From contig MNCI01000952.1 in assembly GCA_015680685.1 (NCBI GenBank), forward strand, positions 374,383 to 438,382: a stretch of 64,000 nucleotides of DNA. The letters run 5' to 3'. The notes below the pieces were generated by a model. It was not told where the DNA came from. It did no database searches and saw nothing but the letters and a program-made list of their open reading frames with translations. Positions 46,372 through 57,607 of the stretch are shown piece after piece (the first letter of the stretch is position 1; each line of letters opens with the position of its first letter). Source of the stretch: Gnetum montanum. Lineage: Eukaryota; Streptophyta; Gnetopsida; Gnetales; Gnetaceae. Both the position numbers and the translations under genes were made by a program.

Positions 46372-47156
46372 TGATGAGTGGCGAGGTACCCCTACACTCA
46401 ACCATACGAATACGAGCGTTTCACACGCGATCCGGTTGAACTCCAAGGACTAAGTGGTTACGTGCCTTAATGGAACACTTAAGGTTAATCAATCGTTGTC
46501 TTCCCAGACTTACTTGTATTGTTACGGTTGTATGGTTAAGTAAGTCTAAGGTATATGATTTTTATGTCTTTTATCTTTTTAATGCCTTATGCTAAGAGGG
46601 AAGGGTGAAGAGACTAAGTAACTAACTTTCATTAACTAAGTTCTAATTATCCTAGCATCAGTATCCATTCCCACTTTCCGTACACACCCTGAACTAGTGC
46701 AACGCTACTGGGATTACCAAACGCTATTCATTACGGGGTTACCAAGTGTGGCACATGTGCTCGAAGTGGTTGTACTGAATGCACTTAACTAGGAGAGTTG
46801 AGGGTTGAGAGAGACTAATTATCTAATAAAACATTTAAACATTTAACAATAATTAAAGTCCTATTTAACGTAGTCCATATGCTGCAAGGTTTATCAAAAA
46901 GCTCATCTTTATTGTTGTACACAATTGTGTGCTTAGGTACAAAATTGCTCGAATAAAGATCAGTTCATTTTGAGACTCCTACTGTGGGCACATGGAAATT
47001 ATTCTAACTCTGGAGTAGTAAAATTGCTAGAGTTTGGCTAAGGTTCTAGATCTAGATGAAAAAACAAGGGAAATCCACCTCTTATTTATAGAACTAGCAA
47101 CAGGCTGCGATATCACGTACGCGATATCGCGGCCCATGTGATATCGCAGCTCATCA
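46372..47156 (-). repeat. Element 3, 5' LTR
   Basis: 785 bases. TATA box at plus ATTTATA 47084-47090. Three GATATC palindromes at 47109, 47123 and 47140 lie between TATA and the U3 edge. Confidence 0.9.
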
Positions 47157-48872
47157 CCTTCAATGCATGTCCTTTGGGCTATGCAATGCATGATCCACAT
47201 CCAATGGTTAATGATGTTCATATTCCCATTAAGAAAGATCCATTTCTATGAAGTAAAGAATGTAAGAATGCCTTTCAATCTCCAAAGAAAAGGATAACCC
47301 AAACCCAAATGTTGCATGACCATAATTGGGCTTAGCCATTTCATATAATGGTAGATGCTTCTAAGTTTGCATTAGATGCAAGCCTAATGTAGCTAGATGA
47401 AAAGAAGATGCCCCACTACATCCATTATGCTAGTCAAAGCATTGTTAAACCTTAATTGAACTACATCACCACTGAAAAGGAGTTAATTGTCATCAATTTT
47501 TCACTACAAAAATTTAAGCATTATATTCTTAGATGAAAAATCTTCTTGCCCCCAAGTGATTCAATGGTTGGTTCTCTTAAAATAATTCAATATCCACATG
47601 ATTGATCATAAGGAAGTTGAAAATGTAGTGGCAAATCATTGATGGTTAGCTATGAATTTACAATAATGTGTGCTTCTCAATAACTTTTTTAATAACCACA
47701 ATTGCAAGGTCCTTTTCAATGCCAAGAATGAATGTTACTACCCATAGTTCACAAACATTCTCAATTGCTTGGTGGTCTACAAGACTCCTCCTAGGTGGGA
47801 TAAATGAAAGATCCAATGATTCCAATACTAGATGACACTTTAGTTGATTTTCAAAGAGCATCTTTACAAAAGATTCCCTTATGGCCTCATAAGGTGTTGT
47901 GTTCCAGGAGAGAGCTAAGATAACATCTTAGCTCTCACACACCATGGTCTATGTGGTGGGTAATATGCTAGAAAGAGAACCACAAAAAAGTTGTTATTTG
48001 TAGGCTATTTTTGGTCCACCATGTTTTTTGATGCTCAACACTTCATGTGATACTATGACAAGTACTAACATGAGGAGGTACGACCTTACTTATGAAGGAA
48101 CCACAATCGTGTATCTAATTGTTGAAGCCCTTTAACATGTGAAGGATTAACTTCATTAGCCCTATCTCTTTAACTTTCAATGATAAAGCATACATCATTC
48201 TATGCATATACTACTACATGAAGTGAATAGATGTTATTGTTATTAAGGATTGTTCATCTATTATTGCAACAAACTTCCTTCAGAATAGTGTACTTCATAG
48301 GCTTCGTATTCCTCAAATCTTAATCTTTGATAACAATATGTACTTTACTAGTAAGGTTTTCATGAATTTATTGAAATCTTATGGAGTTAATCATAAATAA
48401 ACTTTTCCTTATCATGAGTGGGCTCATGGCTAAGTGAAAGTTACTAATCATAAAATTGTAAGAATACTTAGACAAAGGATTAGTAGGTACAAAAGAGATT
48501 AGGCCAATAATCTTAATGATGATCCTTGGGCTTATTGAATAGTGTGGAAAAATATTGTTGGCCACACCTTGTTTAAGCTTATGAATGAATAAGTTCCATA
48601 ACTATCCATTGATCTTGAAATAAAAACTTTAGATAGTGTGAAAAATTTTGATATGACCTTGGATTCTACACAAAAAGAAAGGTTGATTAATCTTAATCTT
48701 CTCAATGAGAATCATAGAATCACCTTAATGCATAAAAAGTTAGAACATTCCTACACCAAGGATTTCCATGATGTTCGTGCAAGACACATTGATTTCAAAC
48801 TTGGTGATAAGGTCCTCTATTTCAATCCATCATACTTGTTCCATTTGGAAAAATTTCAATTTTAATGGAAAT
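47157..48872 (+). pseudogene. Element B reverse transcriptase 3' piece, RNase H and integrase
   Basis: Continues the frame broken by element 3: FAFNACPLGYAMHD resembles the YAFxRMPFGLCNAP strand. The palm with YxDD appears deleted, as the next recognisable block is CKNAFQSPKKRI, then FHIMVDASKFAL (RNase H start) and TTEKELIVINFSLQKFKHYI. Integrase follows from about 48250: LRIPQILIFDNNMYFTSKVF (second catalytic Asp kept), LLKSYGVNHK and PYHEWAHG. An intact 75-codon frame (48638-48865) ends DFHDVRARHIDFKLGDKVLY, the C-terminal DNA-binding part. Stops and frameshifts throughout. Confidence 0.75.
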
Positions 48873-49560
48873 GATCCTATACCATCCACTCTAGTTACCA
48901 ATTTGGCACAACACATATTTACCAACCAAATGAGCCAAATAAAATTTTTTTAGTCAATAGGAAACACTTGAAGTGATACTAAAAATATCTTTCCCATCTA
49001 AGAATTCATAACAAGAAATTTTGTATTTTACACTCAAAGGTCAATTAGGTTATAAGAACGGGTTAGTCGTGGAGGAGGAATCCTCCATGCCATGTTGAAT
49101 TTTCTTTTATTTTTTATGTATTTTAATAAATTTGATGTTTTTTTAAAATTTTTACATTTTTTGAGCTTAATGATTAATTGTTCATGATCTTTTCTTTTCT
49201 TTTCTTTATGTGTGTTTGTATGTGAGGGAAAACTAACTAATATGCTTTATGAATGCTCACTCAATAACCCAATGGTGGATGGGTGAGTTACAAATGTGAT
49301 GATGATGTGAGAGTCTTGAATGGGTCCAAAGTGGAATGTTGATAGATGGAATGAGCTCACAATGAAATTCATTAGCCTACTTTTTCTCAATCCATCATCG
49401 GTGAACTAGGCTCAAATTCAATCAGGAACTAGAACTTGCATTGTGAACTATTGAAGCTAATCCTATTATAACTGTGGGTAGGTGGTGGGTACACACCTTA
49501 GGATTTGATTTCATGAAGCTAAGATTATGGGTTTAATCCCAAGTCTTATTATTACTGTAA
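48873..49560 (+). other. Element B post-integrase region
   Basis: No domain recognised. CGTGGAGGAGGAATCCTCCA (about 49069-49088) contains a GGAGGA/TCCTCC inverted repeat. A tRNA-like snippet (ATTATGGGTTTAATCCCAAG, about 49525) just before the LINE may be a SINE trace. Confidence 0.35.
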
Positions 49561-50690
49561 CCATTCTGGTACAAAAGTTAATATTGATAAGACTACAAAT
49601 CTAGTTTGTGGTGCTAGAAATAGAAATTACAATTTTTTGCTTAGAGGAAAAAGAATTGATAGATGTGAATCTTATAAATATTTTGTAGTTTAATTTGTTG
49701 ATAGTTATAGTTGCAATACCCTTCTTTCTTAAATAATTTCAAGTGATATGTGAGTTCTATTTTCTCTAAGAAATAATTGTAGCATCAAATGAATTTTGGC
49801 ATGGAAGATCATAAAGAAACTTTTTTGTAGTCTTGTCCAATGTATATTATTATATGGGTGTGTTGCTTGGGAACCTTCTATTTTTACACATAATTGAAAA
49901 AAATTAGAGCATGTTCAAAAATAATTTCTTGTATGTAAATTTCAACTGAAAATGTATTCTTATGATATCTTTCTTTTAGAACTAGATTTGCTTTCTCTTA
50001 AAGTTGAAGCCCTTTGTCAATTTATTGCTTATACTCAAAAGTTAAGCTACATGGAAGAATTTAATTATCCTAAGAAGATAATGAATGCCACATAAGAAAA
50101 TGGATGGTCGCATCGAGAAAAATTATAGCTTCAATCATGAAATATTGTAATAGAAGATCTTTCTTTAAACCAAAGGCTCTTCTAGAAAACTACAAAAGAA
50201 AAGCTCTTGGCCAAATTTTGATTAAACACATCAAGAAAAAGGAATTTTTTATTTAAATTCTATTAGATGAGGTTTGTTATCTAGTACTCAAAATTATATA
50301 TTATCAGCTATTCCTATTCATTTAAGAAATCAAATTGCCAGAGCAAGAATGACCTCTCACCATCTCCTTATTGAGATAGGTTGTTAGATCAATTTACCAG
50401 GAGAAGAGTGTATTTGCAAACTATACAAATAAAGCATAGAATATGAACATATTTTTTTATTTTTCCCATCTTTGGCTTACATTTTATTGAGTTATACTAT
50501 TAATTATAATCTACTAATTGCTTTCTTTTACATTGATCCTTTCTACTTGGGCCATTACATCAATGATGTTTTCAACTTTCTCCAAAAATATGTTGAGGCT
50601 TTGTTACCATCCAACAAATCCTTTGTGATTTTCTACATATAATAAAAATTTCCAGTTTCTAGTTTCCAAGGTATAAGCTCTAGAATCTTA
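49561..50690 (+). pseudogene. 5'-truncated LINE inside element B
   Basis: Reads, with stops, the end of a non-LTR reverse transcriptase: VNIDKT, then IDRCESYKYF, LFSLRNNCSIK, FCSLVQCILLYGCVAWEPS, KLEHVQK, and YDIFLLELDLLSLKVEALCQ. It continues with RNQIARARMTSHHLLIEIG and a degraded CC..DEEHIFF..P finger. The order (VDKTK, L+YG.E.W, LP...) is that of LINE RT thumb and C-terminal domains. A second, shorter copy lies at 17330-17790. It interrupts the 3' region of element B, so it inserted later. The TSD was not found. Confidence 0.7.
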
Positions 50691-53122
50691 GAAGAGTGCT
50701 TGATCATTGGCAAGGAAAGGGTGTACCATTAAGAATCCTTGTGATCATTGGATAGGTCTAATTAGTGTGATTGGACTAAGGTGTATGTGCTACCATACCT
50801 AGCCATGCTAATTGGAAGAGTTCATGATCTCATGGACCTATGTGTGCATTGTGGTGAGGGATGAATTCTCATGTTTGTATAAGTTGAAGACTCTAAGTAG
50901 TGATCTAGCACTTCAATCATTTCCAAAATTCCTACGCATCATTCAAAAAACCCTCTTCTCATAAAGGAAAGAAAAGATGAAAAATGATGAAAGAAATGGA
51001 AAAAACTAAATAATGAATAATAATGGAAAAAATAAAAAATATGAAAAATAAATGAAAAATAATAAGAACAATAATGATGAGAAGATGAGATAATAGAAAG
51101 AGTAATATGACACAAAGCTCATTGGTTCATGCAAATTGGTATTCTTATTATCCCAGACTAATCAGAATAAGAGGTTAGATCAGTACACATGTAAGTTTAA
51201 CTCATGTTTAGCTTGTTTCCTAGATCACTTAACTTCCAAATATAATAGTCCAATATAATCTCTTGATCATCCTTGCCCATGGCCATGAAGGCCTAGAAGT
51301 CTCTCTTTTTAGTAAACTTTGGTAATGTCAAATGTTGCTTCCACTTGAATCATGACTCCATTTATTCCTAGGAGTCAAGATCATAACCCTTGATACAAAC
51401 CATGATCATATCCCATCATGAAAATTCTAGTTTCTTGGTCATTGTGTTATAATCACTGCTAGGATTAGGATTAGGTTAGCGCAACTAGAGGGATTAATAA
51501 AAAGTTTCTAGTAAAGAAAAATTCATGCAACCTATTATGCATATGTGCATGAATGCAGGAAAATCAAATCGTAATATTGACTTCTAAAGGATCTATGATG
51601 CATTGTCTTGTTTTAGTTTCACCAGTGGTTAGACCACAAAATAATCAAGGTTAGATGGCACCAATAGTGGTAGGTATGAACTTGGATATGGAAGGGAGAC
51701 TTGATGATCTATCCCCACCATGTGGACAAGTAGCAATGAAGGGATCTAATAGTAGATCTCTTGTGGCATGTAGGATGTGCTCACATGCTTCCATGAGCTA
51801 ATTGAATGGTTGCCTAAGGATCCAGTAATGTTTCACTCTCACATTCCCTGTATTATCCATCTTTCATTCTTTCTCACTCTTTCCTTTTATTCTATTAAAT
51901 GTTTTATATGACAAGGAGTTGATTGAGTGAAATGGAAAATGAGATTTTAGCATCCAAGGTGATGGACTAGCATTTAATGATGATGCCTTACTAGTTTTTG
52001 GGAAGCCATGGGTATCCCATTAACAAGTATCACAAGGGAAAGAAAGACAAGCGTCTACTATGAGGAGGACCAACTTATGAATCCTTGGTGGCTTGGCATT
52101 GTGAGTGAGTGAGCTCAAGGTTATCTCCTAGAGGTACAATGGTTGCATGAAATAAGGCACTTGATTGATCTTCTATTTGTGTGGTTGTTACTTGATGAAC
52201 CTAATGGTTTGACTAAGACTATTAATTTTAACCTTTATTCTCTACCTACTTATTTTGATTATGGATTGGATGTCTAACTAAGTTATACTTTATGTTCTTG
52301 TATATCTTAGTTTGTTTTGTTGATGGTATTACATGTTCTAGATCCTTTTAATCTATTTAGGATGCAAGTTAGGCATGTTCTTATTAATTCTTTTGTTTAT
52401 GCCTTTATTTGTTGTGCTTGTATTTCTCAATATGTGCATTTATTTTATGTTTTCCAAGGCTAGTATCTTGTAATTTAGTTATGAGGGAGACACATAGTTG
52501 GGTATGTATTTTTTCAATTTACATCTATGTCATTCATCATACCCATGTATGTGTTTAACATTTAACTGTGATTTTGTTCTTTATGTTTTTTAAATGTGAT
52601 TTTGTGCTTAAATATTTTACATGATTTTTAGCATTGCTATAGTCTAACATGTTTAGACATGTGCATTATGCATACTTGAGGCCCATGTAGATATTGGTCA
52701 AGTGATTTTAGGTCCCAGGCTACAAATTGGTAGTAAGACACCACCTGAAGAATACTAGTTTAATCTAGAACTTGACAGGCTTCTCTCAAAAGTAGATTTA
52801 GAGGTAAAATGATCACATTTCTGAACTACAAGTAGGGGGCATGCACAACAATTAGTAGCTAAGTATGATCCAAAAGATTTGTTAGAATTTCCATCAAGCC
52901 TAATTCATCTTCAATTTTGCAAGCATGTTAGAAAACTCTTCTTATCATCTACTATTCCCTAGATTCTCTTCTTAGAATGATCATTTTGTAATGTGTTTTG
53001 TGTTAGAGATATTTTTACATTTGTAATTCCTTCACATTGATTTTGTCATTTGTCTAGTTCTTCTTTTTATGTCTTTGGTTTTAAAGTTACGGGAGTAGTT
53101 TTAATTAATCTTGGAAGAATAA
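50691..53122 (+). other. Element B 3' region, unrecognised
   Basis: About 2.4 kb upstream of the 3' LTR. It should hold any 3' ORF of element B, but I could not recognise the coiled-coil ORF of elements 1 and 4 here. No long frame. An A-rich stretch (50940-51110) of AATGAAAAATAATAA-like repeats is present. The polypurine tract is weak (GGAAGAATAA before 53123). Confidence 0.35.
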
Positions 53123-54476
53123 TGAGTCATCCAGTGGCATTTTGTTAGTCCATTCTAAGCCTTATATTTGCAAAGTGTTTCATGTGTCCCATGTTTGTAG
53201 TTCTATCATGTTTAGTTTAGGTTTGTATCTCATAGGCATTCATTCTTGCCTCTTGTGTCATATTTCTAGGTTGTGTGCATGTTCTAAGTTCCTTATGATG
53301 TTTTTAACTTTTTTTGGATGTTCTAAGGCCCTTTTGACATGTCACATAATGTTCCAGCTTTCATCTAGAACTTATGGCTTAAAGTGTGATAGGAAGAGGT
53401 ACACTAAGAAACCTTCATCAATGCACCCCCTGCATTAGTGTAGGGGTACTAACCTAACCCTTGCTTGGCTTAATTCAACTTACTTCACTTTTGGTGTGAC
53501 TAATATCAGTCAAGGTTATGTTGATGACCTCTATTAATTCTTAGTCACTAGTGAACCTCTATTTTTACTTTGTAAAAACTATAAATACCGAGGATAAGCT
53601 TTCATATACATCTTAGTCATAATATTCATTTAATTTTGGCATTTGATGTTTGATTTGTGTGAAGAGATCTTCCTCCCTTAGGTAAGTTGATTTTTTTCTT
53701 ATTTTATATGTGTGTTTTGAGTTATCACTTTTACAAGTACAGCTAGACTTTACCAAAGTGCTACCTTGCTTATGTACCATAGAATTGTTTGGCCAATGTA
53801 GAGTCTAGTATTTGCATCGTGAATAAAGCTCACGGTTTCTCCTTTGTTTTATATTATGAATACCTTAAACATTAAAACATCAAAAATATTTATTTCATTT
53901 TCATTGCATTAAGCTATGATGATTCACCCTTATCTGAAGAGCTTACAACTATACAACATGATGTTGGACCATCGAGGTTGTGACTAGGGATCATTTATTA
54001 CTTCCCATGTATGGTGTTGTACTTATCCCTTAAGGGAATGTGACACACATACGTGATTGTAAGCATTGTGCTTATCCCCAAGTTATGGGTTTAATTCTAG
54101 TGGTCAATGTTGAGTTATAAAATTCTAATTGAACTATATTACAAATCTTTTAGGGTTTAAACACCCCCCAACATTTCGCCTATCCCCATGAAGGATTGTG
54201 ATTTGTGTGTGTTTATTATTGTTTTACTCTTATATCTATAAAATACATATAAATTATAAAATATAACTTGATAAATATTTTCTCACTTCCTCATGATGAA
54301 AACACAAGTTCTCATTGTATTATATGTATTACAATATCTTTAATGTTTATTTAACATAACGACAAACATGAATGTTCTTGGTGATTTACTCAACATTCTT
54401 TATGAAGCTTATGATCAAATCGCATTGCATTTTGTGTGATATAATCCCTTGATCATGGTTGGTGGGACTCCTATCA
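53123..54476 (+). repeat. Element B, 3' LTR
   Basis: 1354 bases, TGAGTCATCC...CCTATCA, collinear with 28348-28898 plus 35953-36612. TATAAATA at 53580-53587. It is longer than the 5' copy partly because of the 100-base SINE insert at 54081-54180. The 98-codon frame at 53142-53438 is LTR sequence, not a gene. Confidence 0.85.
54081..54180 (+). mobile_element. SINE fragment with TSD inside the element B 3' LTR
   Basis: 100 bases flanked by the 8-base repeat TATCCCCA (54073-54080 and 54181-54188) and absent from the 5' LTR. Carries TTATGGGTTTAATTCTAG (B box) and the GAGTTATAAAATTCTAATTG tail shared with 3888-4030. The A box is missing, so it is 5'-truncated. Confidence 0.7.
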
Positions 54477-55650
54477 ACTTTCAAATAAGAAAATAGTTGA
54501 ATAATTAAAAAATATAACAAAATATATGTTTATTTCTTTAATAATTTCTTAATAATTACAAGTTTTAGAGGATTGATATTTAAGTTTATGTATTATTAAA
54601 ATCAATATTTCTGAATGATAAGGTTAAACTGATCACAAGAATTGGTTATACCAATTGAATATTTTTTTCTCAAACATAACTATCATTAAAAATAAGAATT
54701 TTGAACAAAACACCTTGAAATATAGAAATGGAAATATCCATTAAAATTATACAACAATGGATGAGTTATAATGAAATGTATTTTCATTTCAATGTAAAAG
54801 GAATTCAAAGACTTTAAAAACCTCACCATGAACAAGCAAGTATAATTTTTTTGGGAGGATAATGGTGTTTGATCCAAAAAACTAATAATAAGAAAATAAA
54901 TTTAGAGTACATCACATTCTCAAATACTAGGTAGAAAGCATCAAAAAAACATTGCAAGAAGAAATTTTTCAATTTTAGGATGTATACTTAAAAGGATTTA
55001 TCCTACACTATGCACATATAGCTCTAAGTCCTCACTTCATAAAGAAGGGTTGATGCTTGAGCCAAAGAGGCCAAAACAACCCTAACAAGCCTACATATCC
55101 TTGTGATGCTCTTCATAGGAATTAGGAAGATGTAGTTTTATGAGGTTGTTATTAATGGTTAAGATAGCATGGAATCCATGAGGATCTCCATACTTGTCTA
55201 GCTTCCAACATGGGGAGAAACATCCTTTGAATTACCGACAATGCATGCTTTCTTACACTTTCCCCCACTTAAAAGAAGTAATGTGCTAGTAGCTTAAGTC
55301 ATTGTTCATTCACTTCCTAAACATGGAGAGCACATTAAATATTGAAAGAACTCAAATAACTAAAAGTCCATTTGATAGTTGTAGATAAGAAGGTCCAACA
55401 TCTAGAGTTATTCAACCTTCCAATTAATGCTTTGCAAAATCAAGAGAGAAAATTATTTATTAGTAGAAAAGATCGTTCCAATCTTAACAACATTTATATC
55501 ACTTTCAACATCCATGCTTGACCTAAAAATCAAGCAATTGAGGGGTGGGTTGGCGCAAAAAGATGAAATTTTAGAAAAAGCAAATGCAATGGCTATGTTC
55601 TAACATTTTTTAATAGAATTTATTCCCAAAACATATAGTCAAATTAGAAC
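54477..55650. other. Flank between element B and SINE copies
   Basis: AT-rich, no gene recognised. Bases 54479-54483 (TTTCA) may be the displaced TSD of element B. The frame at 54686-54877 (minus) looks like chance. Confidence 0.35.
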
Positions 55651-55815
55651 TTTATAACTTGCACCTAGGGGTGTAGGGCAAGTGGTTGGGACCCTTAGCT
55701 CTTGGTTGGAAGATTGTGGGTTTGATTCTTGCCTATGCTTTTGGGTGTGGCAATAGTATAGTAGCCTTGTGGTGAAATCCTTTTCATTTGTTGGTCACAT
55801 CTTCAATGAAAAAAG
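55651..55815 (+). mobile_element. SINE with tRNA-like head
   Basis: GGTGTAGGGCAAGTGGTTGG (A box region) and TGTGGGTTTGATTCTTGCC (B box) about 35 bases apart, followed by a tRNA-unrelated body. A tRNA gene is rejected: no acceptor stem closes and the spacing after the B box fits no T-arm. It is preceded by AATTAGAACTTTATAACTT, a tail shared with other SINE copies here. Confidence 0.6.
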
Positions 55816-55819
55816 AACT

Positions 55820-55930
55820 TTGTAACTTAGGATTATCCATTAGAATAAAACTCTTAACATTGGAATTTTCAAATCAAGAGTTCTACTACTAGGCTATCAC
55901 TTAATTATTAGTAATGGTTATGTTCTAACA
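55820..55930 (-). mobile_element. SINE fragment, opposite orientation
   Basis: The minus strand reads AATTAAGTGATAGCCTAGTA, then CTCTTGATTTGAAAATTCCA and a TTAAGAGTTTTATTCTAATG tail, matching 17791-17890 in order. The B box is decayed. Confidence 0.45.
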
Positions 55931-56479
55931 TGCTTAAGTAAGCAATCTTCTAATATCTCGAATATAATTAATTTTATTTTAAATAAATTTTAATTATATT
56001 CAGAATTTCACAATTTGATACATCTTTTACAAAATGGTAAAACTAAGAACATTATTATCATATCTTATAACATAGATGATAAATCCAAAGTTTTGGAACA
56101 TCGTAGTCATTTAAAAGGTTATAAAATTTGGATCATTGAAGATCTCATGAAAAGAAAACTTACAAAAAGATTTGTAGAATGAAGGAAAGTGAAAGAAGTA
56201 AGATCAAAAGATTTTGTAGCATTTTGAATGCAAGAGGAAATGTAGTAATTACCAAAATTAAATATTTAAAAAACTTCACAAAAAATATAAAATTTCTAAA
56301 TTATGGATTTTTAAACATTGATGAGTTAGTAATAGCAAAATCAAGGTGTTATATAATATACTCTTTTTAATAAATTTGACATTTTTGGTATTGCTAAGAT
56401 ATGGGAAATTGAAGATTCTCTAGAAGTTTTTGTTCTAAACATTTTTATTTTATATTTTTTTCAAAATTCTCTTAATAAG
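55931..56479. other. AT-rich spacer
   Basis: Nothing recognised; a 63-codon Lys/Ile-rich frame (56179-56370) looks like chance. It ends at the insertion point of element 4; the last five bases are ATAAG, whose TSD partner lies outside the window. Confidence 0.4.
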
Positions 56480-57383
56480 TGATGAGCAGTGAAGGTACCC
56501 CTACAGTCAACCATATGAATCACTATCTGATCAAATTTTGCAAACTCTATAGTTTCCGATACACTAGTCTTCTAGGAAGTGAACCTTCCCCTAATGGTCA
56601 TTCATTGTCTTCCCAATTACACTTGTGATGCACAAGGGTATGGTTAAGTGTAATCGAGGCATATGTTTTTTATTATTTTTATGTTGTATATTCTTTGGTG
56701 CTTAAAGTAGAGAGATGAAGTAATTTAATTTAACTACTTAACTCATCTCTAACTAGTTCTAACATAAGTATTTGGTCCCACTTTTCGTACATGTCCTAAA
56801 CCCACGTATCCACTGTTGAGTTACCAAGCACTATGCTATTGGGTGCACCAAGCAATAATGCTACTTGGATTACCAAGTGAATACTTGTTTACAATTGAAG
56901 CAATTGTACTTACATGTTTAATCTATTTCACTTAAATAATTAACTAATGAATTAAAGTCTAATTTAGCTCAGTTTAGCTTAATTAATTGCATATTTAATG
57001 AAAAAAATGAATGCATAAATAAATTATTAATCTATTCTAAGTGTTGTAAGGTTTGATCAAAAGGCTTGTCTTTATTGCTATACACACTAGTGTGGTTTAG
57101 GTATAACAGTGCTTGAATAAAGATCCGTACACTTTCTAACTCCTAATGCAGGCACTTAGTGAAATATTCTAACTTTTAAAAGGAGAAACTACAAGAGCTC
57201 TATACTACTATGAATTTAGTCCCATAAGCACAAGTATGAACTTGTCTTTATAGTTTTTATTACAGGGTTGTATCAACAAGGCCCCGTAGATGTAACAAAC
57301 ACTATGTTGACATGGCCCCATTGACAAGCAACACTATGTAAACAAGGCCTTGTTGATGAAGCCACGTTAACGAAAACTCATCA
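56480..57383 (-). repeat. Element 4, 3' LTR
   Basis: 904 bases, TGATGAGCAGTGAAGGTACC...AAAACTCATCA. Minus-strand TATAAAG (plus CTTTATA, 57246-57252). Next to it are three approximate 32-base tandem units (57271-57302, 57303-57334, 57335-57366), with GGCC and TTGA in register in the last two. Confidence 0.85.
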
Positions 57384-57400
57384 TGCCCCCACAAGTGAAT
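57384..57400 (-). promoter_or_regulatory. Element 4 polypurine tract
   Basis: The minus strand reads CACTTGTGGGGGCA directly before the LTR. The G run stands at the same place as in elements 1, 2 and 3. Confidence 0.75.
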
Positions 57401-57607
57401 GAAAACTCATCCTTAAGTTCCTTTACAAAATTGGGAAGATATGTGATTATTAACTAACTCTTGACATAACAAACAAGCTCACTTGACAAAACTAAGTGCC
57501 CAAGTGTACAAAAATTGTGGTGTTTATGATACAAAATTGAACACCATGACATGACTACATAAAATTGGATAACACATCCTTTGATGGCATGAAGGTAGTG
57601 GAGAAGA

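Larger units (their letters stand above)
40212..47156 (-). mobile_element. Element 3: non-autonomous gag-protease LTR retrotransposon
   Basis: Complete insertion of 6945 bases flanked by CCTTC (40207-40211 and 47157-47161), inside the reverse transcriptase of element B. LTRs are both exactly 785 bases, TGATGAG...CTCATCA. Read on the minus strand: 5' LTR (46372-47156), PBS, gag, protease, non-coding tract, short conserved frame, PPT, 3' LTR. Like element 2 it has no reverse transcriptase or integrase. Fewer LTR differences than element 1 by eye (about 6-7 percent over the first 300 bases) and the best preserved PBS suggest it is the youngest insertion here. Confidence 0.92.
28348..54476 (+). 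mobile_element. Element B: old Tat/Athila-type retrotransposon with nested insertions
   Basis: LTRs at 28348-28898 plus 35953-36612 (split by element 2) and 53123-54476. In order: 5' LTR, PBS, gag, protease, reverse transcriptase split by element 3, RNase H/integrase, long 3' region, 3' LTR. Removing elements 2 and 3 with one TSD copy each leaves about 12.1 kb. Both LTRs begin TGAGTC and end CTATCA. A TSD is not clean: TTTCA precedes the 5' LTR, and the same five bases occur two bases after the 3' LTR (54479-54483). Coding parts are heavily broken, and the nesting shows it is older than elements 2 and 3. Confidence 0.85.

Noticed and set aside
53142-53438. 98-codon frame as a host gene
   Set aside because: It lies wholly in the 3' LTR of element B and the matching 5' LTR sequence does not keep the frame.
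55660-55735. tRNA gene
   Set aside because: A and B box-like sequences are present but no cloverleaf with acceptor stem can be drawn; SINE head is the better reading.
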